NCBI GenBank assembly: GCA_009823505.1
Contig: VZQC01010425.1
Location: 2,549,562 to 2,613,561 of the forward strand
Origin: Rhizomys pruinosus
Taxonomy: Eukaryota > Chordata > Mammalia > Rodentia > Spalacidae
Reading direction: 5' to 3'
Length of the DNA stretch: 64,000 bases
The position numbers and the translations under genes were made by a program. Below are positions 22,701 to 33,966 of the stretch, piece after piece (position 1 is the stretch's first letter; each line of letters opens with the position of its first letter). A model generated the notes under the pieces. It saw only the letters and a program-made list of their open reading frames with translations, searched no databases and was not told the DNA's origin.

Positions 22701-23509
22701 ATAAAGGAAAAAAGGAATAGAAATCTAAAGAACTGTTGTCTACAAATTTAAAACCATAATAAATGATCACATAAAATTCCTACAGAAAGCATTTTGACTC
22801 ATTAATACATTCTATTTTCTATTATTTAGGTGTTCTATTATACTCTATTAAAGAACATTTGTAGCTATTTATTTGAAATATTCTTAGCAATAGACCTTAG
22901 GATGTTTCCCATGGTACAGTTGAATAAGTACCTGGTTTAATTTAAAGATGCAGGTGAAGAAAAGGATAGGAGGGAAGATTTTCTGCATCTCAGAATTAAT
23001 CATCGAACTAGGTACAGGTGTAAATATTACCTTATTTAATCCCTGAAACTTGCACAGCTGAAGCTGTGGCCAGAGGTTCAGGGAGCCTGAGTTGATCACG
23101 TAATAGCTGATAGTTACCATCTTTGATCGATAACCTAACCTACAGTGAGGTGGCCACTGCCTTAGACCATTCTTCTTCCTTCCCATAACTCTACTGGATC
23201 CTGTTACTAATACTATGGTTCATATGAGATGTGGAATAAGGATTGCAGCTACTAAACTAGATTGGCTGTTTCTTCCTTTGTAATTAATTTATAACAGGTG
23301 ATTTTTAGCATTGTATAAATGATTTTCCTTGTTCCTACCATGACCAGTCAAATCATCATTTATCAATTTATGTCCAAATGTAAGTACATAGATGACTCCT
23401 CAGGTTTTTAACTTCTTCACAAAGCATGGGAAAAAAAGAAGTGATTAATAGCTGAAAGAAAGAAATGAAGAAAATGTTTTTATGGGAGTAAGAGTAGGTT
23501 TCTAAGAAT
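22701..23509. other. Intron, nothing recognised
   Basis: AT-rich intron with no recognisable gene or repeat. Confidence 0.5.
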
Positions 23510-23725
23510 CTTTTTGAGACAAGGTCTCATGTAGCCCAGGCTGGCTTCAAACTCACTATGTACTTGAGGAGGACCTGGAAGTTACGGATCCCCCAGACCC
23601 AAATCTCAAGTGCTGGGATTACAGACATGGACCACCACAACCAGGGTATGCTGTGTTGGCGGAGAACCCAGCATTTCCTGGGTGGTAAGCAGGCACCCTA
23701 TGGAATGAGCTACATCCTCAGCTTC
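23510..23725 (-). mobile_element. Old B1-like plus ID-like piece
   Basis: TTTTTGAGACAAGGTCTCAT, CAAGTGCTGGGATTACAGAC and a following GGTAAGCAGGCACCCTATGG ... CTACATCCTCAGC resemble an antisense B1 next to ID-derived sequence. Diverged, with an insertion in the B1 part. Confidence 0.55.
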
Positions 23726-25199
23726 AGTGAGGGTTTTAGGAAGTTGTGCCCCTGCTGGGAAAGTACGGAGACTGGAGCACAGATATGTGGGACTCCAGCC
23801 ACAGTCCTGCTGTCCCCTGCTTCACCAGAGCAGTTTCCTTTCCTTCCCTTGGTTAACTCATGTGTAAAACAGGTGTAAAATAATGTGCACCTCATAGTGA
23901 TGTTCTCACCATGAAGAGTTGGTGTTTAGAACAGACAATGGCACAGGGTAAAAACCACAGAGCTGTAGAAATGTGTTATAGGCAGTTCACTCACATAAGA
24001 GACTATTTAAGGGAAGTCAGAGTAACACTCTGAACATCTTTGAAGGCTGCTGTGGCCACAAGGCCCAAGCTGTACTCTTAGGAGCTGTAGGAATGATTCA
24101 TCTAATTGGGAAAGACAGCCATTGCTCTAGAGTAGGCAATGGAAGAGGCATGGCCTTTGTCGAAGATGGGAGTTGTTTATTGGCTGAGGGTATCAAGATC
24201 CGAGTATGAAATTTCTCAAGGATTGCACATGTCCCCTGTTCAGGAAGCTTTCTAACCATAGCTATTGAGAGTAATGGTCACTTGGTCAAGAAGAACCTCC
24301 ACATTCCTATTCACTTAAGTGCAGGCAACTTGCAGTTCAGGAGCATACAACACCCAAAAGGAGAGTGAATGGCTTGTGTGCTGCTTGATACTCTGTCTGG
24401 TGCACTATTTGATACTCTAGTGTTTGTTTCAGAGGCATTAAGTCCTAACTGGCTTTCTCTCTGAAGCACAGCATTTCTCTGTACAGATGTCCCCAGGGTC
24501 CAACTGTGTCTTCACCTTCCTCATTGTGCCCACATAGGGCAGGAGGGCAAGGAAGGCTGGTCTACACAGGAAGCTCTGAGTCTTTTGTCTGTCAGGAGAT
24601 ACACAGGGCTTTGCTTCCAATCCAGTCATCTCTTGTCTTCCTCAACCAGACAGGAAGCAATAATAGTAGGCTAACTTGTAAATGGGTAAAATTCCCATAA
24701 TGCCACAGTTCTGGACACCCAGCAATCTGCATTGGGTTGAACATTAGTAACCCTCACCATAGTCATTCTACAGGAGCATTTAACCTTATAGTTGTATAAC
24801 TTGCCAGGTCATGCGGTGTGGTATGCTTCTCTAGATGTAAGAATGTGTGCCCAATTTAATTCTGGACAACATTTCCTCTCATCAGAATATGTTCCACTGC
24901 CCTCACCTACCACATAGTTCTTCACTGGCTGAAGTCCTGTGAACCATCACCATTCAGAGTGTACAGGCTGTGAAACAGACTCCTATTTCTATAAGCTTTG
25001 CTCTTCTGCCTTTCTAAGCAGCGGGGCCATAATCTGGTCCTGTTGCCTGCCTTTTTCTTTGCCTTTCCTAATTTTCCTAGCTTAATTGGAACAAAGGGCA
25101 TATATACAGATGGCAAAAACAATGGGACCTTGGGATAAAAGCCCTTGAGATTACACCCTTCCTCCCCTATCAAGAGTAATATAAAAATCATTTATATTT
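23726..25199. other. Intron, nothing recognised
   Basis: No exon or clear repeat seen. Confidence 0.5.
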
Positions 25200-26616
25200 C
25201 TATATTCACTAGCAATCAATGATTGTAACAAATTAAAAACACACTTATAATACTACTAAACATGGAATGTGCCGGAATAAATTTGGCAAACCACTTTGTA
25301 TATTTTAATTATGAAAGCTACAAAATACTGATGAGAGAAATTAGTGAAGATCAGAATAAACCAGCCTAATGTTCTTATGGATGACAAAATATAACTGCTA
25401 GTACTAAAATTTTGTTCACATTGATTTGTCAATTAAATACATTAATCAAGATCTCAACAGGCATTTTCTGAAAATTGACTATGGATTCTAAATTTCACAT
25501 GAAAATGCAAAGTGCTTTGAAGAGCCAAAAAGATTTTGAAAAGTAAAACAAACCTGAACGTCTCCTATGAGTTAGGACCAAGGCTTCCTGAGGTAGTAAG
25601 TACATCAATCAAGACAATGTAGTGGCATGTCAAATAAGCATATGGGAAGATCCAGAAATTGAATACACCACAGTGAGCTTGACTCACAGGTATACTGTAA
25701 ACAAAAGGCCACACACTACAGACTGCAGAGCGAAGTAGGACACTAATTCTTAAATAAGACATAAGAAAGAAAACACACAAGAAGAAAAAATGTATTCTTT
25801 GAGTACACTATTATAGAAATTAACTAATATAGAGTGAGAGAAAATCTTCCTTAAGTGCCTATCTAACTAAGGGCTTGTATCCAGAATATAGAATATCTCT
25901 AATCTGGAAGCAGAGAGCCTAATAAAAAAAATGACCAAAGGATTTGAATCCATACTTTTCCAAAGAGACACTGAATGAAACCATAAAAGGCCTGAAATAG
26001 CCAAAGCAATTTTGAGAAAGAACTAAATGGGAGGCATCTCACTCCTGACTTCCAGCTATATTACAAGGCTGTTTAAATCAGAACAGGATGGAGCTGGTGC
26101 AGAAACAACCACAGCAATAGGACAGAATAGAGAGGCAAGAACTGGTTCCTAGAACAAACACGTGGTCAGCTGAGCCCATGCACAGGGGGGAAAGCTCAGT
26201 CTCTTTAGGAAGTGACCCAGGGAATGACAGACACACACTTGCAAAGACTCTCTTACACTTATACAGGAGTTAACTGGAAACTAATAAAAGATTTAAATGT
26301 GAGATTTGAAAGTGTAATCTTTGAAGAAATGAAAGGAAAAGTTCTTTAACATTGGTGTTGGCTGTTATAATTGACCATTTCAGATGTGACACGAAAAGCA
26401 AAGAAATAAAAGCACAGATTCCCAAATGTGAAAGTGGCCTCTGCACAGCCAGGAAACCAAGCACCAGAAGTAAATATCAGGCAATGGCTGGAAAGGTGGA
26501 CGAGCAGGGAAGGCACCTGCCAGCAAGCCCGATGACCTGAGCTCCATCCCCGTCACGAACGTGTAGAAGAGAGAACCAAGCCTGTACTTTGTCCTCTGAC
26601 CTCCTTATGCATGTCA

Positions 26617-26665
<49 letters not shown>

Positions 26666-27720
26666 TGTAATGGAAAAATTAAAACCCTATTGATAAAAGA
26701 CTTGAACAAAATATTTGCAAACCTCATATATGGAAATTATACAAAACGTGAGAAATTCACAGAACTCAGTAGCAGAAAACAATACAAACAAAAACCCACA
26801 TGGTTTTTAAAAGCCAGCAAAGGACTTTGAGAGAGAGAGGTTTTCCCAGGAGTAATGTACCAATGGCCCAGAGTCTATGGCGAAGTGCTCAGCATCATTC
26901 ACCATCAAATAAGTGCAAATCAGAACCACAGAGAGATTTACAAGGGAGAGGCACTGGGAAGGGCGTGGAGGAAAGTGGTGCCCTGTTGCTGGGGATGTTG
27001 GAAACCATGGAGAGGTTCCTCAGAGAGGTAAAACCCACCTGCCCCATGATCCAGCAACCCTACTTCTGTGGGTATATCCAGATATGGGGACAGTGAAGAT
27101 GTAGCTGTACCCCACCATGCTGACATTATTCACAACACAACAGCCAAGATAGAGAAACAATTTAGGGTGCGTGGTCAGGTGGATGGATAAGGAAACTTGG
27201 GGACAAATTGAAACAGGAAACTTATGAAACTACAAAAATTACCCTGCCCTTTGCAATAACATGGGTACACTTGTAATATATCATGCTTAGTGGAATAAGG
27301 CAGACAGAGTAACACTAGCACTTATTGAACTTACTTAGATGGGAAATCAGAAAGGTCAGTCTGGTAGAAGCAGAGAGAAGACCACTGTTTGTCAGGGATT
27401 TCAGTTGTGTTGGTCATAGGTAAATTTTCAGGCAAAAAATGAACACTTTCTAGAGCTCTAATGTTCAAGGTAGGGAGTGGTGGATGTGTGATTAGTACCA
27501 TTGTGGTAATAACACCATGGGTACAAAATAAAGGAAGGCCTCTGGATAGGCTGACTAGACTCCAGTGATGAACTTGCACTGAGGGACATCTGGGTATACA
27601 ATCTTGACTCTGTAGGCCTCTACATACATGACAGAAGGCATGAAATATGGTGGGGGTATGGGGGTGCAGATGGGAGAGGACATCTAAATGTGATTAAGAT
27701 GTAATATATGAAATGCACAA
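25200..27720 (+). mobile_element. Ancient L1 (ORF2 end and 3' region), decayed
   Basis: Sense-strand phrases typical of old mammalian L1 appear in the correct order: GGGCTTGTATCCAGAATATA (25872), CAAAGGATTTGAATCC (25936), AATAGCCAAAGCAATTTTGA (25998), ACCATCAAATAAGTGCAAAT (26901) and CCATGATCCAGCAACCCTAC (27043). No frame stays open. A younger SINE-like piece and CA tract interrupt it at about 26480-26680. Limits are approximate. Confidence 0.75.
26484..26661 (+). mobile_element. tRNA-derived SINE with (CA)n tail
   Basis: GGCTGGAAAGGTGGACGAGC, GATGACCTGAGCTCCATCCC and TTGTCCTCTGACCTCC followed by a (CA)n tract (26623-26661) match an older B3/B4-type SINE inserted in the ancient L1. Confidence 0.65.
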
Positions 27721-27885
27721 AAAGTCAACAAAAATATACATTTAAAAATTGCAGTAAGAATCCATTGACACATTTAATAATAATTGATTCCAACAGGTGT
27801 GAAAGGGGTTATGAAACAAATTCTATATGTGACTGGTTATTTCGCTAACAGGACTATGGACATTTTTGTCACAGATCATTAGACT

Positions 27886-28075
27886 GGACCTGGGGAGATG
27901 GCTTAGGTGAAGTACTTGCCACACAAGCCAGGAGTTCGGATACCCAGCACCCATGTAGAGCCCTGGGCAGGTGGGGCAAGTGGACCCAGATCTCTGTGGT
28001 ACTTGATGGCCAGCTAGCCTAGATAAAGCAGTGAGCCCTGGGATTAGTGAGAGACTCTGTCTTGAAAAAATAAGA
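27886..28075 (+). mobile_element. B4-type SINE
   Basis: ID-like head (CCTGGGGAGATGGCTTAGGT, GGAGTTCGGATACCCAGCAC) followed by B1-like tail (GTGAGAGACTCTGTCTTG). This head-tail order defines B4 chimeras. Confidence 0.65.
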
Positions 28076-28162
28076 TGGGAAAAAGAAAAAGAAGGTTGGA
28101 GAAGCTATTGGGGAAGACACCCAAACAGCAACCTGTGGCTTCCTCACCTACCCGCTCACGTG

Positions 28163-28164
<2 letters not shown>

Positions 28165-28201
<37 letters not shown>
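28165..28201. repeat. (CA)n microsatellite
   Basis: About 18 CA units immediately before the next SINE's target duplication. Confidence 0.97.
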
Positions 28202-28202
<1 letters not shown>

Positions 28203-28216
28203 TCATTGAATTGCTT

Positions 28217-28434
28217 GGGCTGGAGAGATGGTCTAGTGGTTAAGAGCACCGACTACTCTTGCAGAGGACCCGGGTTCGATCCGCAGCAACCACATGGCGG
28301 CTGAAACCGTTTGTAACTCCAATTCCAGAACTCCAGTTCCAGGGGAATCTGACACCCTCTTTTGAACTCCGTGGCATTGCACGACATGGGTGCACAAACC
28401 TACATGCAGACAGTACATTCATACACATAGAAAA

Positions 28435-28473
<39 letters not shown>

Positions 28474-28474
28474 C
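28217..28474 (+). mobile_element. B3-like SINE with (AAAT)n tail
   Basis: Sense copy with head GGGCTGGAGAGATGGTCTAG and box B GGGTTCGATCCGCAGCAACC. Its internal duplication is shortened by about 3 bp. The tail expanded into (AAAT)n at about 28431-28472. Imperfect 12-bp duplication TCATTGAATTGC / TCATTGAACTGC on the two sides. Confidence 0.9.
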
Positions 28475-28774
28475 TCATTGAACTGCATACCCACAAGAGT
28501 CCAATTTACCATATATGGGTTAGATAAACTCAAAATTTTATAGAACAAATAACTTTAGCCAGCTCTAATTAAAACATAACCACTATTACAGATCCCATGA
28601 AATAACTGCTTGCATATATTCACTTGATAAAACAGGCACACATTTCTGAATGAATTGAAGGAATCCATTCTTAAACTTTACATTAAAGTGTCATGATGCA
28701 AATTAAACCTTTATATTGTGTCTGTTTGGTATGAGTATTACAAAAGAATGTCTTTGTGTTGGCAGTACCCTTTA

Positions 28775-28956
28775 TTTATTTCATTTTATTTATTTATTTA
28801 TGTGTATGAATGTACTGTCTGCATGTAGGTTTGTGCACCCGGGTCGTGCAGTGCCACAGGGGTCAGAAGAGGGTGTTGGATTCCCCTGGAACTGGAGTTC
28901 TCCTGGAATTGGAGTTAGGTCGGCACTCTTAACCGCTGGGCCATCTCTCCAGCCCA
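28775..28956 (-). mobile_element. B3-like SINE, internally deleted
   Basis: Antisense copy with the 17-bp duplication but missing about 70 bp, including the box B region, between GGAATTGGAGTT and AGGTCGGCACTC. Target duplication GCAGTACCCTTTA / GCAGTACACTTTA (one mismatch) at 28762-28774 and 28957-28969. Confidence 0.9.
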
Positions 28957-28991
28957 GCAGTACACTTTAGAAAGAAAAGTGATGAACTGAT

Positions 28992-29147
28992 CTTTTTGTT
29001 TTGTTTTGTTTTCTTGAGACAGGTTCTCCCTGTAGCTCCAGCTGGCCTGGAACTCACTATGTAGACCAGGCTGGCCTTGAACTCACAGAGATCCACCTGC
29101 CTCTGCCTCCCGAGTGCTTAGATTAAAGGCGTGTGCCACCACGCTGG
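28992..29147 (-). mobile_element. B1 SINE
   Basis: Antisense B1: TTGAGACAGGTTCTCCCTGT through AAAGGCGTGTGCCACCACGC. Its T-rich tail has become (GTTTT)n. Confidence 0.93.
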
Positions 29148-29289
29148 ATTAATAAAGCTTAGGCTCCACAACTGTTGGCAGGCACGGACAGGGTTCACAC
29201 CAGTGATCTTCAGTTTATGAAACTGACACCTTACTGACTTTTATTTATTTATTTATCTTTTTGCCTTGTGTGAGATGTTTGGAATTAAA

Positions 29290-29516
29290 AATTTTTTTAT
29301 AAATTTTATTTATTTTTGTATGTGTATGCGTGTACTGTTACATGTAGGTTGGTGCACCTGTGTCATGCAGTACCGCAGAGAGAGCATCAGATTCCCCTGG
29401 AACTGGACTTAAAGATGGTTCTTAGCCACCATGTGGGTGCTGGGGATCGAACCCAGGTCCTCTGCAAGAGCAGTTGGCAGTTGGCACTCTCAACTGCAAG
29501 GCCATCTCTCCAGCCC
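29290..29516 (-). mobile_element. B3-like SINE without the internal duplication
   Basis: Antisense copy with CCATCTCTCCAGCCCC head and GGGATCGAACCCAGGTCC box B. It shows a small tandem of CAGTTGG near the head and a single GGAACTGGACTTAAAG block. Confidence 0.9.
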
Positions 29517-29621
29517 CATAACTGTAATATGTAAATCATCACCATTTTTTTGCTTCTTATATTAGTATTTTATTACAAACTCAAACTCAAAATATGTTCA
29601 TGATTATAGGTGTCAAATTTT

Positions 29622-29675
29622 ATATTCATTATACATATATATACATATATATTATATATATATACACACACATAC
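29622..29675. repeat. (TA)n / ATACAC tract
   Basis: Alternating AT-rich microsatellite beside the next B1 tail. Confidence 0.85.
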
Positions 29676-29683
29676 ATATTATG

Positions 29684-29828
29684 TGGGTTTTTTGAGACAG
29701 GATCTTCTTGAGGCCCTAGCTGGCATGGAATTTTCTATGTAGACCAGGCTAGTCTTGATCTCACAGAGATCCACCTGTCTCTGCCTCCAGAGTGTTGAGA
29801 TTAAAGGCGTGTATCACCACACTTGACT
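29684..29828 (-). mobile_element. B1 SINE, diverged
   Basis: Antisense: TTTTTTGAGACAGGATCTTC, GTAGACCAGGCTAGTCTTGA and ATTAAAGGCGTGTATCACCA. Confidence 0.88.
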
Positions 29829-30196
29829 CTATATTCATTATATTTTAATCACATACTTAAAATTTTGTTCACTTATCTGCAATCCCTTTTCACATTTAAA
29901 TGTTTTACTCAGTCAGTTGTTCATTGTGCATTTCAAACAGCTTTAAATTGCTTATTGATTTTTCTATTACAATTAAATAGATCTCCGTAAATATTTTCTT
30001 TTGTAGTTGAATGTATTTTTCCTTTCAGAGGTGACATTGAATACAAAGTGAAATTAAAAGAAAACTTTACAGGTTTCCTGCGGTTTACCGAAAGTGGTTT
30101 TTTCTGGGTTAACACCTTCTATAGTTCTCTGGTAACTTTTGATTGATACAGCAATGCTAGAATAAAACTAATTATAGTATTGATTGTTTCTTGTAG

Positions 30197-30347
30197 AAGT
30201 CCCCTGGTGCTACCAATTGCCAAGCAAGACAGCTTGTTGGAAAAAGACATTATGTTCAAAGACGCAACAAAAGGTCTGTGCAAACAACAGTCCCAGGAAG
30301 GCACCCCCGAGAACACCACGGTGAATGGTGACAGCAAGCCTGAGCAG
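30197..30347 (+). CDS. Myo16: Myo16 exon B (linker to motor)
   Basis: Exon of 151 bp, acceptor TTGTAG and donor GTAACC. It starts with one base that completes the leucine codon begun in exon A and ends on a codon boundary. The peptide runs [20 protein letters not shown] and on to a hydrophilic stretch ending GDSKPEQ. This is the low-complexity linker just before the motor head of myosin XVI. The second half, rich in Q, E, N, T and S, is probably disordered and is the part of these six exons I would expect to vary most between species. The acceptor tract is weak (TTGTTTCTTGTAG). A long TG/TA-rich tract starts about 370 bp downstream in the next intron. Confidence 0.92.
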
Positions 30348-30714
30348 GTAACCGCTGAGTGTTGTGAGTGTTCTTCCTGTGAGGGCACACTACAAACTCA
30401 ACTGGGTTCAAAGCCAGTGTCCGTTACCTTCTATTCAGCTGCTAATGGGTTCGTAGGCTTGTTTAAAATTCTTGTAAAGAGGTCTTGTACAGATCATAAG
30501 AAACATGATTTGCTAGTTAGTTTCAGAGGAATTTGAATTTTAAAATCAATAGTTTATTCGTCGATATAGTGACTCTTGCATGCTTCTAGTGGCCTTTGAT
30601 TATTAAGTAGTCTATTTTTCTGTTTCTTTAAACTCTCCAAATAGACATAAGATGGTCAAAGAATCGCTTTGTCATTTCTCTTTAAAAAGTAGCAGTGACG
30701 TTGCAGTTGCTTTG

Positions 30715-31145
30715 CACATATGTATATAATGTGTGTGTGTATGCATGTGGCTGCATGTGTGTGTTTGTATCTATGTGGTATATATATGTGTACATACATG
30801 TATGTGTTTGTGTCTATATATGTTTCTATGTGTATGTGAATATGTGCATATATGTATGTTTGTGTATGCCTATGATTTTGTGTATGAATGTGTGTATGTG
30901 TGTATATGTGTGTAGGTATGTATGTGTATATGTATGCTTATGTGTGTACATGTGTGATGTTCATATGTGGTTATGTTTTTGTGTAAATGTCTGTATATGT
31001 GTCTGTGTGTATTTTTGTGTCTATTTCAGGTTGTGTGTATATTTATATATACATGTATATGTATGTTTGTATACATACATGTATGTGTATATGCCTGTGT
31101 GTATGTATGTATGCATATGTGTGCATATGCATGTGTTTATGTGTG
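30715..31145. repeat. TG/TA-rich alternating tract, about 430 bp
   Basis: Almost uninterrupted alternating pyrimidine-purine sequence (TATGTG, TGTGTA, TATATG variants). The open frames it creates in several phases are cysteine/valine/tyrosine-rich translations of the simple repeat, not genes. It begins about 370 bp after exon B. Confidence 0.93.
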
Positions 31146-31384
31146 CTAGAACATAAGCCCCAGTGCCCGGTTTCTGGGAGAGCACTTTGGTGCTGGGAGG
31201 GAGATAGCCTTAAAATCATAACAGTGAATGTTTTCTTCCTTCAACATAACATAAATAAGTGATTTTCTTTTGCTCAGTACTTTGAGAATGACAGAGAAAC
31301 TTGCATTCTTGCAACCCCTCTGGTTTCAGTATGTCTAACTAGAGTACTCTACTTTAGTCAGGTTTTCCAAATACCATCTGTTCA

Positions 31385-31760
31385 AATTTCAGTTCTGTTG
31401 TGATAAAATACCCTAACAAAATAAATTTAGGTGAGAAAGGGGTTCATTTAGCTTAAAGTTCCAAGTTACAGTCTATCATTTGGTGAAGTCAGGCCAGGAA
31501 CTCAAACAGCTAGTCACATCCCATCCACAGTCAAGGACAAAGAATGCACATACCCTTGCTTACCTGTCCACTCTCAGCTAGATTTCTTCTCTTACATTGT
31601 TCAGGAACCCCCGCCTAGCCCATGGTGCTTCCCACAATGGACCGGGTCTTCCTATAGGGATTGATAATCAAATCAAACCCACAGACACGCCCACAGGCCA
31701 AGGACACAGTCCCCCATTAAGACATTGTATCAAGTTGACCATGAAATCTATCCAAGATAC
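31385..31760 (+). mobile_element. URR1-like DNA-transposon remnant
   Basis: Begins GTTCTGTTGTGATAAAATAC and ends ATTGTATCAAGTTGACCATG, with CCAGGAACTCAAACAGC and TAATCAAATCAAACCCACAG between. This matches the layout of the rodent non-autonomous hAT family URR1, also seen at 56372-56738. Diverged. Confidence 0.55.
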
Positions 31761-33259
31761 CTTTTTTACAGAATTAAATTTTAATCTAGATTAGTTTAGA
31801 TAAAGCAAAGGAAATAAAAATGTTCAGGAAGGAGTCATTTTATAGGCAATCTTTTCAAATACCTTCTAAATTGGTTTATAAAAATATGTAGAAACTCTCA
31901 GTTTAGTTGGCTTCCCTACAGCTGAAATTTTCTGACAGTGAAAATCATTATGAAGCAATTACAATCCTTGCATGACCTGTAGCCATTGTTTATATGTGAG
32001 TTATTGTCTGCTACTATTAATTTGTCTTTAGGCTATTAAATATTTACCTGAGCCTGGCAGTAATACAGCAATAAATTCTTATTTAATTAAAGAAGTACAA
32101 GCTTGGTTCGGTTTTTCATGATTCTTCAAAAATAAGAAGACATGGCCAGCCACGGAGCATCAGGCAGAGTCCTTACAGGATGGTTTCCGTTGGTCTTACT
32201 GTTATCGTTTCTGCATCCCATATATTAAAAATATTATAAATATTTTCTGTAAATTGCCTTCTGCGAGAGCATGGTGAAGACACAGGTTTTATGAGCTGTA
32301 ACACCTATCTAGATCCATCTGTATCTTTCATGTCAAGCCTGTGCTTACAGACATTCTCAGCAGTGACTGAACGCCAAGGCAGCGCTGTCTCTGTGCAGGT
32401 CCTGCAGTCACATAACATAGGAAGGCCTTAGAGAGGACTTCCTAAAGCAACAAAGTTTTCAGGGACACTTTCTAAAGAAATAGGTATTGTAGAAAAATGC
32501 TTAACAAGTAAAACTAATCCCACTTAGCATCTTTTCTTCCTGGTTTTGTAAGATGTAGGCTTACCAAGTTGATAATTTTGCAAGGGAATAGTTCAGCGAT
32601 TCTCCCCAGTTGCATCTGTTTTCCTTCTAATAATCGACCAACAATCCTTTGTGTGTAGTAAATCTTTGTAAAGAATCTTTGTCTTTGAAATTACTGCTTA
32701 GAATCGTCAGAGCTCCTCTCCCGATCATTGTGCAGTCTTGACAGGCGAAGTCCAAGGAGCCACCTGTCCCTGACTGGCTGATGCTGTTCTTTGCACAGTG
32801 CTAATAAGCAACATGCCCTCATTTCTAATGTCACTACCCCATCCAAGGCATCTGTGACTCTGAGAATGAAAACATCCAGCATTCCAGGAGAGTGTCTGGA
32901 AGGGCTCTTGTGGGTTGTCTGTCAGTACCAGCTATGCTTTCTCTAACTCTGGCAGAGACTAGAATCAGAATCTTTGCCTGTCCATTGGGTAGAAGAGGAA
33001 TTTACTATCCTGGTGTAAGATGTGACTTGATTTTTCTATTCTTACAGTTATTTAGTGAGGTAAAAGTGCATACTAACCTACAGTAGGTTTTGACCTTATT
33101 TTCTTGATTGTTCATCTAGCGTATCACATATTAATGTCAATCTCTGTGTCTGTGTACATACACAGACTTATGGTTTTGGTGATATCTGTATCTTACATGA
33201 GATTTTGTGTCCTGGGAAATTCTTGCAGAGACATAAAAAGTAAAATATAATGGATGAAA
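31761..33259. other. Intron, nothing recognised
   Basis: AT-rich, largely unique-looking intron between repeats. No exon found. Confidence 0.55.
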
Positions 33260-33490
33260 GGGGCTAGAGAGATGGATTAGTGGTTAAAAGAGCACACTGT
33301 TCATACAGAGGACCCAGGTTCAGTATCTAACACTCTGTACAACAGGTGGCTCACAAGTGCTTGTAACTCCAGTTCCAGAGGATCAAGATCATCTTTTGAC
33401 CTCTGCAGGTACCTGGACCCACATGATGCACATAAACACAGAGGCACATACATGCACATAAATAAAAATAATAAACGAATTTTTTAAAAA
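33260..33490 (+). mobile_element. B2/B3-type SINE, diverged
   Basis: Sense: GGGGCTAGAGAGATGGATTA, ACCCAGGTTCAGTATCTAAC, TAACTCCAGTTCCAGAGGAT and an A/T-rich tail. No internal duplication. Confidence 0.82.
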
Positions 33491-33966
33491 GAACAACGAA
33501 GAAGGCTCCTTTCATCAATCTATCCCTCATCTTGTGCAAGAAGGCCTCTCCTTCCTAGAAGATGCTTTTTCCCCTGTATACTTATTGTTTTAGATTCCTT
33601 TTATACCCAAGTCTAACATTCCAGGCTGTGAACCTAGAATACAGCACAGTTGATAAGTGATAAAACAAAGCAATCTAGTGTAGAATAGTCAAGTATATAT
33701 TAGACATCACTATATTTTAGCAGCTCTCCACTGAGCATGTCCAGCCTCTGCCTTCTCTGCTTCTTCCTCTCCAGAGCTTCCTTTCTTTGGCACTTACTAA
33801 ATAGACTCAGAACCTTCACCTTTTCCTTCCATGAGCTGCCAAGATGCTGTTTTTGAAGAGTGAATACAATCTTGTTGACCAGCTTTCCATATCTCTTGGA
33901 ACCAAGCAGTTTCCTGTAGCATTCAAGGTTTCCTCTGTCCTCCTGTATCTCTGCAGCCTGTTCCTC

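Noticed and set aside
30695..31156. Open frame of about 150 codons rich in cysteine, valine and tyrosine
   Set aside because: It is the translation of the TG/TA-rich simple repeat and is open in overlapping frames. No domain or splice support.
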